The notes: generated from the sequence alone by a model not told the origin. A stretch of DNA of 58,463 bases from Atopobiaceae bacterium (GCA_017510785.1 JAFWMH010000011.1:1-58463), one strand, 5' to 3'; shown: positions 1 to 8,988, numbered from the stretch's first letter. Translations and numbers: made by a program.

Positions 1-2586
1 CGCCTGCGCAGCCGCCTCGGCCTCGGCCTGCGCAGCCTCCGCGGCCGCAGCCTCCGCGGCCGCAGACTCGGCGTTCAGGAGACTCGCCTCATCCTCACGG
101 CTCTGCGCATCCGCTGCCTGCGCTCGCGCCTCGTCCGCTTTTGTCTGCGCCTCTTCGGCATCCTTGGCCTTTTGCTCTGCTGCCGCCTTGGCCTCCTCAA
201 CCTGCTTTTCGAGTTCGGATAAATCCTGCGCACTCTGAGCTTCTTCCAGCGGAAAATAGCTATACATCGTGCAGGGGATTTGCGTACCATCGTCCGCCAC
301 CATGGCGTCCTCCTGGTACTTGCAGTAAACCGTAGGCGGCTCCTCCTCGGCCTGCGCCGTTAGGGATGGCGTCCAGGAACCTTCCACCATGCGAGAGAAA
401 TTCCCATCCATGGGTTGCATGTCGTTTATGAGCGATGCCAAGTCGCGGTTGGCATACGAATCGAACGCCACCTCGTCGTCTGCGGCCGCCTCGAGGAAGG
501 GACCGTCCGCCCAACCTCCGCCCGGCTTGAAGCCGTTTTCCTTGCAGGGCCAGTTGTTGTAGGCGTTTGTCTTCTTGCCCTTGGCCACCGAGATGGCGTA
601 GCTGAAGAAGAACAGCTCAAGCTGAACCGAAATCTCCGCCTGATAGCTAAAAATCCAGTGGGGTGCCGGATACGCATTCGTGTCGGAGATGTCGGGCTGA
701 CCGTCGTGCAGCGATTTGCGGCGCGTGGGGATGCCCATATACACCGTAAGCAATACTGAGCCGCGCACCGATGCCGACGCCACGCCCTTTATGCCTACGC
801 CGAGCGATATGTAGGGCGAGAACGTCACGGTTAGGTTGAATCCCGTGTTCGTGAAGTCGTAGTTCCAGTTGTCGAAGTTGGTAACGATGTCCCATTTGTC
901 GGTGACGGGTTCGCCACGCTTGACCTTTTCCAAGCGGTCCGTGTCGGGGTCGTCAATCACCATGCCTCCAAGAGCCGAGGCATTCACCTTAAGGTTAATG
1001 CCAAATTGGAACAGCATTGGCACGGGTCCCCAAAAGAAGTTGCGGCAAAACTCGTAGTCGGCGCTGGCCAGAATCGCGATACCTAACGCGCCGCTAAACT
1101 TCGCAGAATTCTTGGCATTCCACGCAAGCCCGCCCGTGCCTTTTTCGAACAGCGAACTGCCCGTGTATTTAAGACCTTCCCACGTAAAGATGCCCTGAGC
1201 CGTGAGCGTCACGCCCATGTGGAAGCCATGGCTGTACATGATGTCTTTTTTATTTGCGCCCTTGCGGACGGCCTGCGCCGCCTTAAACGACTTGTAGCTA
1301 TCTTGGATGTCCTGCTTCTTCTTAGCCCACTGGTCGTCGATGGATTTCTTTGGGAACCACTGCCAACCGTCTTTTGAACTGGGCTTGGCACCATAATCCT
1401 TTTCCTCGTACCCCATGGACCCGTCGGGTCGCTCTGCCCATTCCTTGGACTTGCCCCAGCCGTTCCAGTCCTCTTTTCCAATTAAGAGAGAAACGGACGC
1501 GCTGCCGCCGGGATCGAACGACACCTCGAACGGACCAAAGGTGGGAAGCCACGACTTAAACGTATCGCCACCACCGATGGGTATTATCTTGCTAAGACCT
1601 GCCTGAAATCCCGGCTTGGTGCCCAAGGGTGCCAGGTTGTCGGTTTTTGGAACGGTTTTTGGCTCGCTGAACGCCGTTTCCTCGGCCCAGAGCGCGATGG
1701 GAAACTCGTACGCGGTACCGTCCTCGCGGGTGATGGTTATGCAGTAGCTTGTTTCGGGCGATATCGCCTCGTTGCTGCCTTTGTGCAAAAACTCGTAGTG
1801 GAACGCGCCGCTAATCGCACCGTCGATGGGAAAGTCCTCGAACGAGCGAACGACCTGCTTTGACTTCCGCTCGCAGAGCGCAATGGTTACGGACTCGTCG
1901 CCCACGTTTTTTATGAGAACCTCAAGCGCGTGCTTGGTCGTGTTGGTTGCATTGTACATGGGCGTGTTGTCGGAGTACAGGATGTCCCACGCGTCGAAGG
2001 TGACCTTGGCGGGATAGGGCATGTCGTCCTCGAGCTTGCGCGTGGGAACGACGTGCGTTTCCATGCCCTCGACGATCATGCGGCCGGTTAGGAAGTCGCG
2101 ATAACCTTCGCAGGTGACTTCCACGGTGCCGAAGAAGAAGTACTTTTCGAGCTTGTCGATTGGGAGATTGTCGGGGTTCTCGGCGAGCGTGGCAATGTTG
2201 AAGAGCACGTCGCCGTTTTCGTTCGTGTAGCCCTCCACCGACTTGCCGTTGTCGCGCGAAGTTACCTTAACGTGGGCGCCCGGAACGAAGTTCGCCTCCG
2301 GGTTCTTGATTGCCATGTCCACCACGTGGAAGGCCACCTCGCTGGTGTTGAGCGGAATGAGCTTTACCTCGTTGGTCCACAGCACGCCGTCCTCGGCAAC
2401 GGGCCCACGTACGCCGAGGATGCCCGTGTCGTCGCCCGTCGCCGCCAGGGCCTCCGTTGGCGACGCGGCGAGTGTCGCACCCGCGGGCAACGCCGCGGCG
2501 GGTAACAACGCCGCGGCGGGCGGCAAGGTGATAAGTGCATCCGTCACGATTCGTATGAAGTTCCGTCGCGATACGTTGCTTCCCAT
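1..2586 (-). CDS. Large secreted protein, partial (3' end off window)
   Basis: The reading frame is open from an ATG at 2586 to the left edge, giving 862 codons with no stop. The start is supported by an AAGGAG about 7 nt upstream. The N-terminus has a twin-arginine-like stretch (S-R-R-N-F at residues 6-10), then an Ala/Leu/Pro-rich hydrophobic segment to about residue 50, suggesting a Tat-type signal. Residues about 95-170 look like a Cna-B or carboxypeptidase-regulatory beta-sandwich (G-Y-T-N-E-N-G-D-V-L-F pattern). The central 500 residues are rich in aromatic residues and Gly and are not recognised. From about residue 790 the protein becomes a highly charged Ala/Glu/Lys coiled coil, ending in nearly pure A/E/Q. 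The C-terminal anchor, if any, lies outside the window. I infer a cell-envelope or extracellular protein and cannot assign a function. Confidence 0.8.
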   Translation of the reverse strand, partial: MGSNVSRRNFIRIVTDALITLPPAAALLPAAALPAGATLAASPTEALAATGDDTGILGVRGPVAEDGVLWTNEVKLIPLNTSEVAFHVVDMAIKNPEANFVPGAHVKVTSRDNGKSVEGYTNENGDVLFNIATLAENPDNLPIDKLEKYFFFGTVEVTCEGYRDFLTGRMIVEGMETHVVPTRKLEDDMPYPAKVTFDAWDILYSDNTPMYNATNTTKHALEVLIKNVGDESVTIALCERKSKQVVRSFEDFPIDGAISGAFHYEFLHKGSNEAISPETSYCITITREDGTAYEFPIALWAEETAFSEPKTVPKTDNLAPLGTKPGFQAGLSKIIPIGGGDTFKSWLPTFGPFEVSFDPGGSASVSLLIGKEDWNGWGKSKEWAERPDGSMGYEEKDYGAKPSSKDGWQWFPKKSIDDQWAKKKQDIQDSYKSFKAAQAVRKGANKKDIMYSHGFHMGVTLTAQGIFTWEGLKYTGSSLFEKGTGGLAWNAKNSAKFSGALGIAILASADYEFCRNFFWGPVPMLFQFGINLKVNASALGGMVIDDPDTDRLEKVKRGEPVTDKWDIVTNFDNWNYDFTNTGFNLTVTFSPYISLGVGIKGVASASVRGSVLLTVYMGIPTRRKSLHDGQPDISDTNAYPAPHWIFSYQAEISVQLELFFFSYAISVAKGKKTNAYNNWPCKENGFKPGGGWADGPFLEAAADDEVAFDSYANRDLASLINDMQPMDGNFSRMVEGSWTPSLTAQAEEEPPTVYCKYQEDAMVADDGTQIPCTMYSYFPLEEAQSAQDLSELEKQVEEAKAAAEQKAKDAEEAQTKADEARAQAADAQSREDEASLLNAESAAAEAAAAEAAQAEAEAAAQA

Positions 2587-2619
2587 ATGCCTGCTCCTTC
2601 GCCCTTCGGTTGCCGCGCG

Positions 2620-2718
2620 CGGTTCGCTGCGCGCGGTCGTTGGTTTTGGTCGCCACGCGGTTTGTCGCTTTCGGTCGCTGCGCGGTTCGCCGCTTTCGGT
2701 CGCTGCGCGCGGTCCGAC
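2620..2718. repeat. GC-rich imperfect tandem repeats upstream of the partial gene
   Basis: About four imperfect copies of a roughly 26-bp unit built around TTTCGGTCGCTGCGCGGTTC. They lie between the start codon of the left-edge gene and its probable promoter, so they would be transcribed as 5' leader. No coding potential was recognised. Confidence 0.6.
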
Positions 2719-2747
2719 GTGTTCGGCCCGACGTACCTGCGCACTTT

Positions 2748-2753
2748 ATAATA
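2748..2753 (-). promoter_or_regulatory. Possible -10 element for the left-edge gene
   Basis: On the minus strand an AT-rich island in GC-rich surroundings contains TATTAT. It has no convincing -35 at 16-18 nt. The transcript would carry a leader of about 155 nt containing the GC-rich repeats. Confidence 0.3.
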
Positions 2754-2835
2754 CGCTTTATGTGCGTAATTATCTCATAGGGAGCGGAGAATCACGAAGT
2801 ACGAAACACCAACTATTACGACAGATTCCGCCCCC

Positions 2836-2915
2836 GCGATTTGCACAGGTCGATATTCCGTCAGACTTTTTTCCCGGGAGTTTTGCACAGCTGCATTTTC
2901 CGACAGGATTTTGTC
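2836..2915. repeat. TTGCACA-family dispersed repeat cluster (2 copies)
   Basis: Two tandem-like copies of the dispersed motif TTGCACAGGTCGATATTCCG, followed by C-A-G. The second copy is diverged. The cluster lies between the 3' end of the second NHLM ABC transporter gene and the promoter region of the left-edge gene. The same family recurs near 23401-23592, 39607-39645 and 57271-57470, always in intergenic DNA. Confidence 0.75.
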
Positions 2916-2992
2916 CCGGACGAGCGACGGCAGGCACGTCCCGCCGTCGTGTCATTGTCCCGTCCCCGCGTCACGGCAGGCACGCCCAGTCG

Positions 2993-5176
2993 CTACACCT
3001 CCAGCCGCTGGCGCGCGGCGAGCTGGGCGAACAGGCCGTCCCGTGCCATGAGCTCCTCGTAAGAGCCCTGCTCCACGATGCGCCCGCCGTCGAGCACGAG
3101 GATGCGGTCGCATTCGCGCACCGTGGAGAGGCGGTGGGCGATCACGAGTCGCGTGCAGCGCAGGCCGGCAAGGGCGTCGGAAACGTGCTTTTGTGTGACA
3201 TTATCTAAGGCGCTCGTGGCCTCGTCGAAAATAAGGATTCGCCGGTTGCCGCACACGGCCCGCGCGATGAGCAAGCGCTGGCGCTGCCCGCCGCTCACGC
3301 CGCCCGAGCCCTCCGAAATCATCGTTTGCATGCCCATAGGCATCTTGCGAATGTCGGCCGCGACGCCGGCAAGCTCGGCAGCCTCCCAAGCATCATCGAC
3401 CGTCGCCGTCGGCGCCGCAATCGTAATGTTGCTCTCGATGTCGCTTGCGAACAATCCCCCGTTTTGCATCACAGTACCGATGTGCGAGCGAAGGCTGCGC
3501 AAGTCTACCGTGGAAACGTCGTGTCTGCCGTACATAATCGATCCGCGCTCGGGCTTCTCGAATCCCAGCAACAGTCGCACAATGGTGGACTTGCCACACC
3601 CCGACTTGCCCACAATCGCAACATATTCGCCCGGACGAATGGTGAACGAAAGGTCCTTCACCACATACGGCGCACGCTCGTCGTAGCGAAACGAGAGGTT
3701 CGAAACCTCGATTTGTCCCGAAAGGGCACTCACGCTCGGCTTGCCCTCGGCAATTTCGGGCTCCGACTCGAGGATCGGCCCAACCATCTCGAGCTGCGGC
3801 CGCACCTGAGCCACCTGGGTCGAAACGCCTGCCAAAGCCATTATCGCGCCCGTCGCCTGGCCAAACGCCACGTTAAACGACATGTAGTCGGCAACGCTCA
3901 CATGGGTACTTCCCGCCATGAAGTAAATGGCGATGTTGCCTACCGTGCCCACGAGAGAAACGAGCGCCGGCAGCGCGCGGAGCATGGTCGGACGATTGTA
4001 GGTGGCCCGGGCCAACGCCGCATAGCCGTGTGCCCACTGCGCGAAGGCACGTTCCTCCGCACCCGCAAGCTTGATTTTTTGCACGCCGCCGAGCAACGCG
4101 GTGACCATGCCCGAGAGCTTCGCAGACTCCTGCATCGTAATGCGCTCGTAGCGCATGTTAACAAGCGTTACAAACGTCGTAAGAACAGCCTGAAACACCA
4201 CGATGCACAGCGCGGGCAGCGCGAGCGCCGGCGCATATGCAGCAACCTGCAAAATATACACAATCGACATGACCGCCGAAAGACCAGCGCCCAAAAGAAT
4301 CGACACAATCGTTTGCGCCAGCGTGCTCACACCCGAAACGCGGCTCGCCAAATCGCCCGAGGCGTACTTCTTAAAAAACGTGGGCGGGAGCACGAGCAGT
4401 CGCGCAAACGTTGCCGCCTCGGTTGTTACGTTGAGCTTGGTGGTAAGACGCGCCATCACGAGGTTCCGGCACACGCCGATGAGCGTGGACGAAACCGTAA
4501 CGCCCACGAGCAGCGCGGCGATGGGAATAATGAGCGACACCATGCCGCTCGGCACCACGTTGTTAAAGGCAATATTGTTTGCCCACGCAGGCAGCAAACC
4601 AATGAGCGTGGCAACGAGTGTCGCAAAGAACACCAGCGCGTAGTCGTTGAGGTCGAAGATGCCCGCTATAAACAGCGCAAGATCGCGAATGCGAAGCTTG
4701 CGCGCCGGAAGAGGCTTGTAAAAGAGCACCGCCTGTTTGCTTATGTGCTTTGCGACGCGTGGCGTAATGGCGACCTTACGCTTGCTTCCCGGTTCAAGGT
4801 AGTAGTACCCACGCATCACATTGGGCAACAAGGCTATGGGCTTCCCCGTGTCCAGCGTGCCCAGCAGAGCGCCGAAGGCCTTCTTGTACCATCGGTCGTC
4901 CAAGCTTACCGCGCGATGGGCGGTTCCCGACGAGCGGCAGAGGCACTCCAAGCGCTCGTTGAAGTCCTCCACTCCCTCGGGAACAGCGTCGGGCTCCGCG
5001 CCAACGTAACGCAAACAAGCCCGTATGGCACCGTCGGCCTGCTCCAAGTCGTCGAGTATAAGCGTTGGCGCATGCTTGGTATCGCTCACGCTTGCGGCAA
5101 GCTCGGCGTAGGCACGCTCGGCTGCCTCGGCATCGAGTCGTGCGCGCGTCTCTGGCTGGGTTTCAAACAAATTCAT
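2993..5176 (-). CDS. NHLM-type ABC transporter ATP-binding/permease protein (second subunit)
   Basis: A 727-residue protein with about 160 N-terminal soluble residues, a six-helix ABC exporter membrane domain (about 165-460) and a nucleotide-binding domain. It shows Walker A (G-K-S-G-C-G-K-S-T), signature V-S-G-G-Q, Walker B (I-L-I-F-D-E-A-T-S-A-L-D) and an H-loop (A-H-R-L-S-T). It lacks a C39 peptidase domain, matching the partner ABC subunit of NHLM (Nif11/nitrile-hydratase-leader microcin) export systems. Its start follows the stop of the peptidase-ABC gene after 1 nt, with GAGGAG upstream, so the two are translationally linked and probably form a heterodimer. It is the last gene of the RiPP operon. 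The expected role is export of modified Nif11-leader peptides across the cytoplasmic membrane. Confidence 0.9.
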   Translation of the reverse strand: MNLFETQPETRARLDAEAAERAYAELAASVSDTKHAPTLILDDLEQADGAIRACLRYVGAEPDAVPEGVEDFNERLECLCRSSGTAHRAVSLDDRWYKKAFGALLGTLDTGKPIALLPNVMRGYYYLEPGSKRKVAITPRVAKHISKQAVLFYKPLPARKLRIRDLALFIAGIFDLNDYALVFFATLVATLIGLLPAWANNIAFNNVVPSGMVSLIIPIAALLVGVTVSSTLIGVCRNLVMARLTTKLNVTTEAATFARLLVLPPTFFKKYASGDLASRVSGVSTLAQTIVSILLGAGLSAVMSIVYILQVAAYAPALALPALCIVVFQAVLTTFVTLVNMRYERITMQESAKLSGMVTALLGGVQKIKLAGAEERAFAQWAHGYAALARATYNRPTMLRALPALVSLVGTVGNIAIYFMAGSTHVSVADYMSFNVAFGQATGAIMALAGVSTQVAQVRPQLEMVGPILESEPEIAEGKPSVSALSGQIEVSNLSFRYDERAPYVVKDLSFTIRPGEYVAIVGKSGCGKSTIVRLLLGFEKPERGSIMYGRHDVSTVDLRSLRSHIGTVMQNGGLFASDIESNITIAAPTATVDDAWEAAELAGVAADIRKMPMGMQTMISEGSGGVSGGQRQRLLIARAVCGNRRILIFDEATSALDNVTQKHVSDALAGLRCTRLVIAHRLSTVRECDRILVLDGGRIVEQGSYEELMARDGLFAQLAARQRLEV

Positions 5177-5177
5177 G

Positions 5178-7373
5178 CTAGTCGCTCCTCACCAGCTCGG
5201 CATACGCACCGTCCTTGGCGATAAGTTCATCGTGCGTCCCACGCTCCACCACGACGCCATCGTCTATAACCACGATCTCGTCGCAATCGCGAATCGTCGA
5301 AAGCCGATGCGCAACGATGATGCAGGTAATGCCGCGGTCGCGCAAGCGTGCCATTATCTCCGCCTCGGTTTGCGTGTCCAACGCGCTCGTCGCCTCATCC
5401 AAAACGAGGACCATGGGCTCCTGGGCCAGAGCACGGGCAATCTCGAGACGCTGCAGCTGGCCGCCACTAAAGTTGCGCCCATCGGGCAACACCTGCGAGG
5501 CATAGCCACCTTCGCGTGCCATAATGTCGTCGTGGATGCAGGCGTCGTGCCCCGCAAGCTTTGCCTCGAAGTCCTCGATGGCGTGGTCCCACAGGCGGAT
5601 ATTCTCGATCACGCTGTTCTCGAACGTCACGATGTCTTGGTCGACCACGGCAACCGAACTGCGCAGCACCGCGCGCGGCACCTCGGAAATGGGGATGTCG
5701 TCGAAGCGAATCTCACCGCTCCACGGCACATACAGCCCCGAAATGAGCTTGGCGATGGTGGACTTGCCGCAACCGGAGCCACCTACGAGGGCAACCCACT
5801 CCCCGCGCTCAAGGTGCAGGTTAAAGTCCTTGATGAGCGGCGGCTCCAAGGGAGAGTAGCCAAAGGTGAGGCCCTCCACGTCCACCTTTCCAAAGAGCTT
5901 GCTGCGCCCGAACTGCTCAATCGCCTCGAGGTCCGTGGGCAGCGACTCCTCGACACCGGGCGCACCCTCGTACGGCACGTCCGCCTCGTAGCGCATAACG
6001 TCCTCGATGCGTTCCATGCTCGTTTGCATTTCCTGCACCGTTTGTCCCAGGCTAATCATTTGATTCACCGGCGCCATAAAGGAACCTAAGAACCCGGTAA
6101 ATGCCAGCAGAGATCCTGGCGTAAAGCGCCCTTCCACGATGAGCCAAATGCCCAACACCAACACGAGGATGTTTGCCAGCGACGAAACGAGCGCGGGCGC
6201 TATGCCCAAGTACGAGTTAAGCCGCGTCGAGCGCACCGACGCCTCGTTTACCTCCGCCTGGTATCCCGACCATCGGCCGAAGTATCCGCTCTCGGCGCCG
6301 GACGCCTTTATTGTTTCGATAAGCTCGATGCCGCCGACGGTGGTTGCGTAGAACTTACCGCCACTTGCCGCCGCGGCTCGCGAAATGTTGATGCGCTTCT
6401 TCGAGATGTAGCGCCCCAGCCCCGAGTTAATGAGCATCGTGAGGATTCCCACCACCGTGAGGAGCACGCTGTAGTTAAGCATAATAACCAAATACAGCAC
6501 GAGCATAACAACGTTTACCAACACGGGCGCGATTTGCCCCACCAGCGAAAAGGCAATCGTTTCGTTGGCGCTTTGTCGCTGTTGCAGGTCGCCCACCATG
6601 CGCTGGGCATAAAAGCCCATGGGAAGGTGCAGCAAGTGACGCATGAAGCGCGACGAGCTCACCACGGCGATTTTGCCCTGCATGTGCACGAGATACACAG
6701 CGTTCAAAATGGAGACAATACCACTTATGATGGCAGCAACCAGCATGATGAGGGTGAGTGGCACGAGCCAATCGGGATTCTCTCCCGTGAGAATGCGGTC
6801 CATGAACACCTTGCCAAGCGAGGTGTTGAGAATCGCCACAAGTGACGAGATGGCCGCCGTCAGCATAACGAACACAAGCGTCTTGCCCGTTCCCTTGAGG
6901 CGCGTGCGCGCGTAGGCCACAGGGTCGGGCTTCGCGCCGCCCTTCTCGAACTTGTCTGTGAGAGAAAACTGCAGCGAGATGCCGGTGAACCCTTCCTCGA
7001 ACTCCTTGAAGGGCATCTTTCGCGTTCCACCTGCGGGATCGTTGAGGTACACGTATTTGCCGCGAAAGCCATCCACCACCATAAAGTGTCGGAAGTTCCA
7101 GTGCGCAATGCAGGGAAACGTCCCCTCCTCGCGCAACGCCTCGGCCGTAGACCTCGCGCCATGCGCCTCCAAGCCATACATGCGCGCCGCACGCAGAATG
7201 TTGCGCGCCTTCGAGCCGTCGCGCGAAACACCGCAGTCCGCCCGCACCTTTTCGAGCGGGACCCAGCGACCGTAGTAGGCAAGAACCATCGCCAAACAGG
7301 CGGCACCGCACTCCAGCGCCTCCATCTGCATGACCTGTGGGACCTTTACTACCTTGTTCCTCTTACGTGCCAT
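5178..7373 (-). CDS. NHLM-type peptidase/ABC transporter (C39 leader peptidase fused to exporter)
   Basis: A 731-residue protein. Residues 10-140 are a C39 cysteine peptidase domain: an oxyanion Gln just before the catalytic Cys in E-C-G-A-A-C, then H-F-M-V-V and N-D-P-A-G-G supplying His and Asp. A transmembrane domain covers about 165-460. The ATPase domain has Walker A (G-G-S-G-C-G-K-S-T), signature F-S-G-G-Q, Walker B (V-L-V-L-D-E-A-T-S-A-L-D) and A-H-R-L-S-T. Such proteins cut leaders after a double-Gly motif and export the core. All precursors here end their leaders in A-G-G, fitting this enzyme. It lies 5 nt downstream of the secretion-protein gene and directly upstream of the second ABC gene. 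All catalytic residues appear intact. Confidence 0.93.
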   Translation of the reverse strand: MARKRNKVVKVPQVMQMEALECGAACLAMVLAYYGRWVPLEKVRADCGVSRDGSKARNILRAARMYGLEAHGARSTAEALREEGTFPCIAHWNFRHFMVVDGFRGKYVYLNDPAGGTRKMPFKEFEEGFTGISLQFSLTDKFEKGGAKPDPVAYARTRLKGTGKTLVFVMLTAAISSLVAILNTSLGKVFMDRILTGENPDWLVPLTLIMLVAAIISGIVSILNAVYLVHMQGKIAVVSSSRFMRHLLHLPMGFYAQRMVGDLQQRQSANETIAFSLVGQIAPVLVNVVMLVLYLVIMLNYSVLLTVVGILTMLINSGLGRYISKKRINISRAAAASGGKFYATTVGGIELIETIKASGAESGYFGRWSGYQAEVNEASVRSTRLNSYLGIAPALVSSLANILVLVLGIWLIVEGRFTPGSLLAFTGFLGSFMAPVNQMISLGQTVQEMQTSMERIEDVMRYEADVPYEGAPGVEESLPTDLEAIEQFGRSKLFGKVDVEGLTFGYSPLEPPLIKDFNLHLERGEWVALVGGSGCGKSTIAKLISGLYVPWSGEIRFDDIPISEVPRAVLRSSVAVVDQDIVTFENSVIENIRLWDHAIEDFEAKLAGHDACIHDDIMAREGGYASQVLPDGRNFSGGQLQRLEIARALAQEPMVLVLDEATSALDTQTEAEIMARLRDRGITCIIVAHRLSTIRDCDEIVVIDDGVVVERGTHDELIAKDGAYAELVRSD

Positions 7374-7378
7374 GGCGT

Positions 7379-7903
7379 CTAACCACCCAACACCAACGAG
7401 ATGGGCGGCATGCGATCGGTGGTGATGACGGTGGGAAGCGGGACGTTCTCCACGAAGTCGTACCCGCCCTTGCCCTCAAGAACCACCACGTAGCTCCACT
7501 CGTCCGCCTCCATTACGGAGTTCGTAAGATAATCGCTCCCGAGAACGCGGCTCGCTTCGCTGCGACTGATGGGGGCATTTGGCACCGCCGAAACGCTGAG
7601 CTGTTGTCCGCCCACAAAGGCCGGGTCGCCCTTGTGAACCCGGCCCACTTCGTTTGCGTCGAGGAAGCACGCAACGCGGTTGCCGTCCCACACCGAGACG
7701 ACGTTGAGTTTGGTGGAAACGGTGCCGAAGACGCCCCATGCCAGCAAACCCACCAGGAGCACGAGGCAAGCCAAAAGCAGCACCCACACGCTGGGGTTTG
7801 TCACCTGAACGTACTTGTCTAAATCGTCGGGACTTCGCAGCCTTTGCACGGCCCTCTCGTCGTATACGCTCTTCTTGCCTTGTGCCCCAGAACCCGCTTG
7901 CAT
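7379..7903 (-). CDS. Short NHLM-type secretion protein (HlyD-like membrane fusion protein)
   Basis: A 174-residue protein with one membrane anchor (about residues 38-60, V-W-V-L-L-L-A-C then a Leu/Val run), a short beta-rich outer segment, and no long coiled-coil hairpin. It resembles the reduced HlyD-like secretion proteins of NHLM peptide systems. I chose the ATG at 7903 because a G-rich AGG sequence lies just before it. A GTG at 7945 would add 14 residues. The gene lies 5 nt upstream of the peptidase-ABC gene and is separated from the precursor genes by a hairpin. It probably acts as the adaptor of the exporter. The reduced size fits a Gram-positive cell without an outer membrane. Confidence 0.8.
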   Translation of the reverse strand: MQAGSGAQGKKSVYDERAVQRLRSPDDLDKYVQVTNPSVWVLLLACLVLLVGLLAWGVFGTVSTKLNVVSVWDGNRVACFLDANEVGRVHKGDPAFVGGQQLSVSAVPNAPISRSEASRVLGSDYLTNSVMEADEWSYVVVLEGKGGYDFVENVPLPTVITTDRMPPISLVLGG

Positions 7904-7968
7904 GCCTCCCCCAAACCTCGCGCGACTCTCGTTAGTATATATCACAGTGCGTGGAATAATTAAACAAA

Positions 7969-7992
7969 CGCCGTCCCGCAGGGAGACGGCGC
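7969..7992 (-). terminator. Hairpin with T-rich tail between precursors and exporter genes
   Basis: On the minus strand a CGCCGTC/GACGGCG stem is followed by TTTGTTTAATTATT. Its position after the precursor genes and before the exporter genes fits partial termination. That would give more precursor and maturase mRNA than exporter mRNA. A TATACT box just downstream could start a separate exporter transcript. Confidence 0.6.
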
Positions 7993-8050
7993 TTGTGAGC
8001 AGCGTGTCAGCCGCAACAGGACACGCGATGCAAAACGTTTGCGCGGTTTA

Positions 8051-8082
8051 GAGCACGTTGTTACGAGAGCACGTTGTTACGA
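8051..8082. repeat. Exact 16-bp tandem duplication at the end of precursor B
   Basis: GAGCACGTTGTTACGA occurs twice head to tail. Because 16 is not a multiple of 3, the duplication alters the reading frame and supplies the terminal stop of the precursor B frame. Confidence 0.85.
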
Positions 8083-8489
8083 GCCGAGAAGACGCACGAG
8101 TAGTTCTCGAAGCAGGCCTCCTCCTCCGTGCCGCCATCGGTTTGGAGGAGCGCCGCCCAGCAGTGCCAGAAGAAAACGCACACGAGGTCGTGCCCGCGTT
8201 TATCCTCGTATTCCGGCTTATGGTTGGCAGCCATGCACTCGTAGTCCTTCAGGCACGGGGAGCCTCCGGCAACCTCGTCGAGCAGATCGTCGTCAACCTC
8301 CTCGAGACCCGCCTGCGTGCGCTCCGCGTCCGCAAGCGATTACTCGTAGCCGAGTTCCGCCGCCGCCTTGCATACTACTTCGTTGTCGTTTAAGGCCCCT
8401 TCGGCTTCGGCCGCGATGCGCTTGCAGGCCTCCGTGAACTTATCCTTGAGGTCCTCGTTTGCCTCCAAATCGGCCCTGAGCCGCTCCAT
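8061..8489 (-). pseudogene. Broken Nif11-leader RiPP precursor (precursor B)
   Basis: The frame encodes a Nif11-type leader and a Cys-rich core like those of the intact precursors, but an in-frame TAA at 8340-8342 interrupts the leader just after the conserved E-L-G-Y. The expected start codon, about six codons upstream of the ATG at 8489, is also missing (GTC/ATC there). After the stop the frame stays open: a D-E-V-A-G-G cleavage site, then a core with C-L-K-D-Y-E-C, C-V-F-F-W-H-C and C-F-E-N-Y-S-C. The well-preserved core suggests recent inactivation. It lies 25 nt downstream of precursor A. Readthrough or a sequencing error cannot be excluded from the sequence alone. Confidence 0.85.
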
Positions 8490-8514
8490 CTCGCTTGCGC
8501 AGATGACTCTTCTT

Positions 8515-8988
8515 TTACTGGAAATCCGGGGCGGAGCTATAGCACTCTGCATGTGAGAAAACACACATATAGTTGCTCCAGCAAGCCGACTCCGACGAAG
8601 AATCGTCATCGTGCACCGATATTGTGAAGCAGGAATAAATGGTTGCGCACCACTTGTCGTGACCAGTATTCGTGTCTTCCCTTTCGGTAACCCAAGATAC
8701 TCGGCAGCGATAGTCGAACCAGCAGTAGTCATCCTTGAAAATGCCAAAGCCGCCTGCGACCTCTTCGAGCGCGTCGTCGTCGAGCGTCTCCATGCTCGCC
8801 TGTGCGCGTTCGGCTTCCGTAAACGAAATCGTGTAGCCAAGCTCGGCTGCGGCCCTGCACACCACCTCGGCGTCGTTTGCGGCACCCTCGCGCGCGATGC
8901 GGTTGCGCGCCTCTTCGTACTTGACCTTAAGCTCGTCGCTCGCCGCCAAATCGGCCTCGAAGCGATCCAACTCGTTTTGGGTTGACAT
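8515..8988 (-). CDS. Nif11-leader RiPP precursor peptide with three C-x5-C loops (precursor A)
   Basis: A 157-residue protein. Residues 1-80 are a Nif11-like leader (L-D-R-F-E-A-D-L near the start, A-E-L-G-Y in the middle) ending in L-E-E-V-A-G-G, a double-Gly-type cleavage site for the C39 peptidase in the same operon. The 77-residue core has seven Cys, six of them in three loops: C-W-F-D-Y-R-C, C-A-T-I-Y-S-C and C-W-S-N-Y-M-C. The start is fixed by AAGGAGG 7 nt upstream. It lies 208 nt downstream of the radical SAM gene, so the core is probably modified by that enzyme and exported by the downstream transporters. The product class is unknown; thioether or cyclophane crosslinks are inferences. 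Confidence 0.92.
   Translation of the reverse strand: MSTQNELDRFEADLAASDELKVKYEEARNRIAREGAANDAEVVCRAAAELGYTISFTEAERAQASMETLDDDALEEVAGGFGIFKDDYCWFDYRCRVSWVTEREDTNTGHDKWCATIYSCFTISVHDDDSSSESACWSNYMCVFSHAECYSSAPDFQ

Noticed and set aside
2243..3208. 321-residue plus-strand ORF across the left repeats
   Set aside because: Crosses tandem repeats, a TTGCACA cluster and the 3' end of the ABC gene, and is antisense to the Tat-signal gene start.
3326..5224. 632-residue plus-strand ORF opposite the ABC transporter
   Set aside because: Antisense shadow of a clear ABC exporter; Arg/His-rich with no domain.
8340..8885. 181-residue ORF ending in the precursor B leader
   Set aside because: Its first two-thirds are an alternate frame of precursor A; only the last part (Nif11-like leader) is meaningful and belongs to the broken precursor B.
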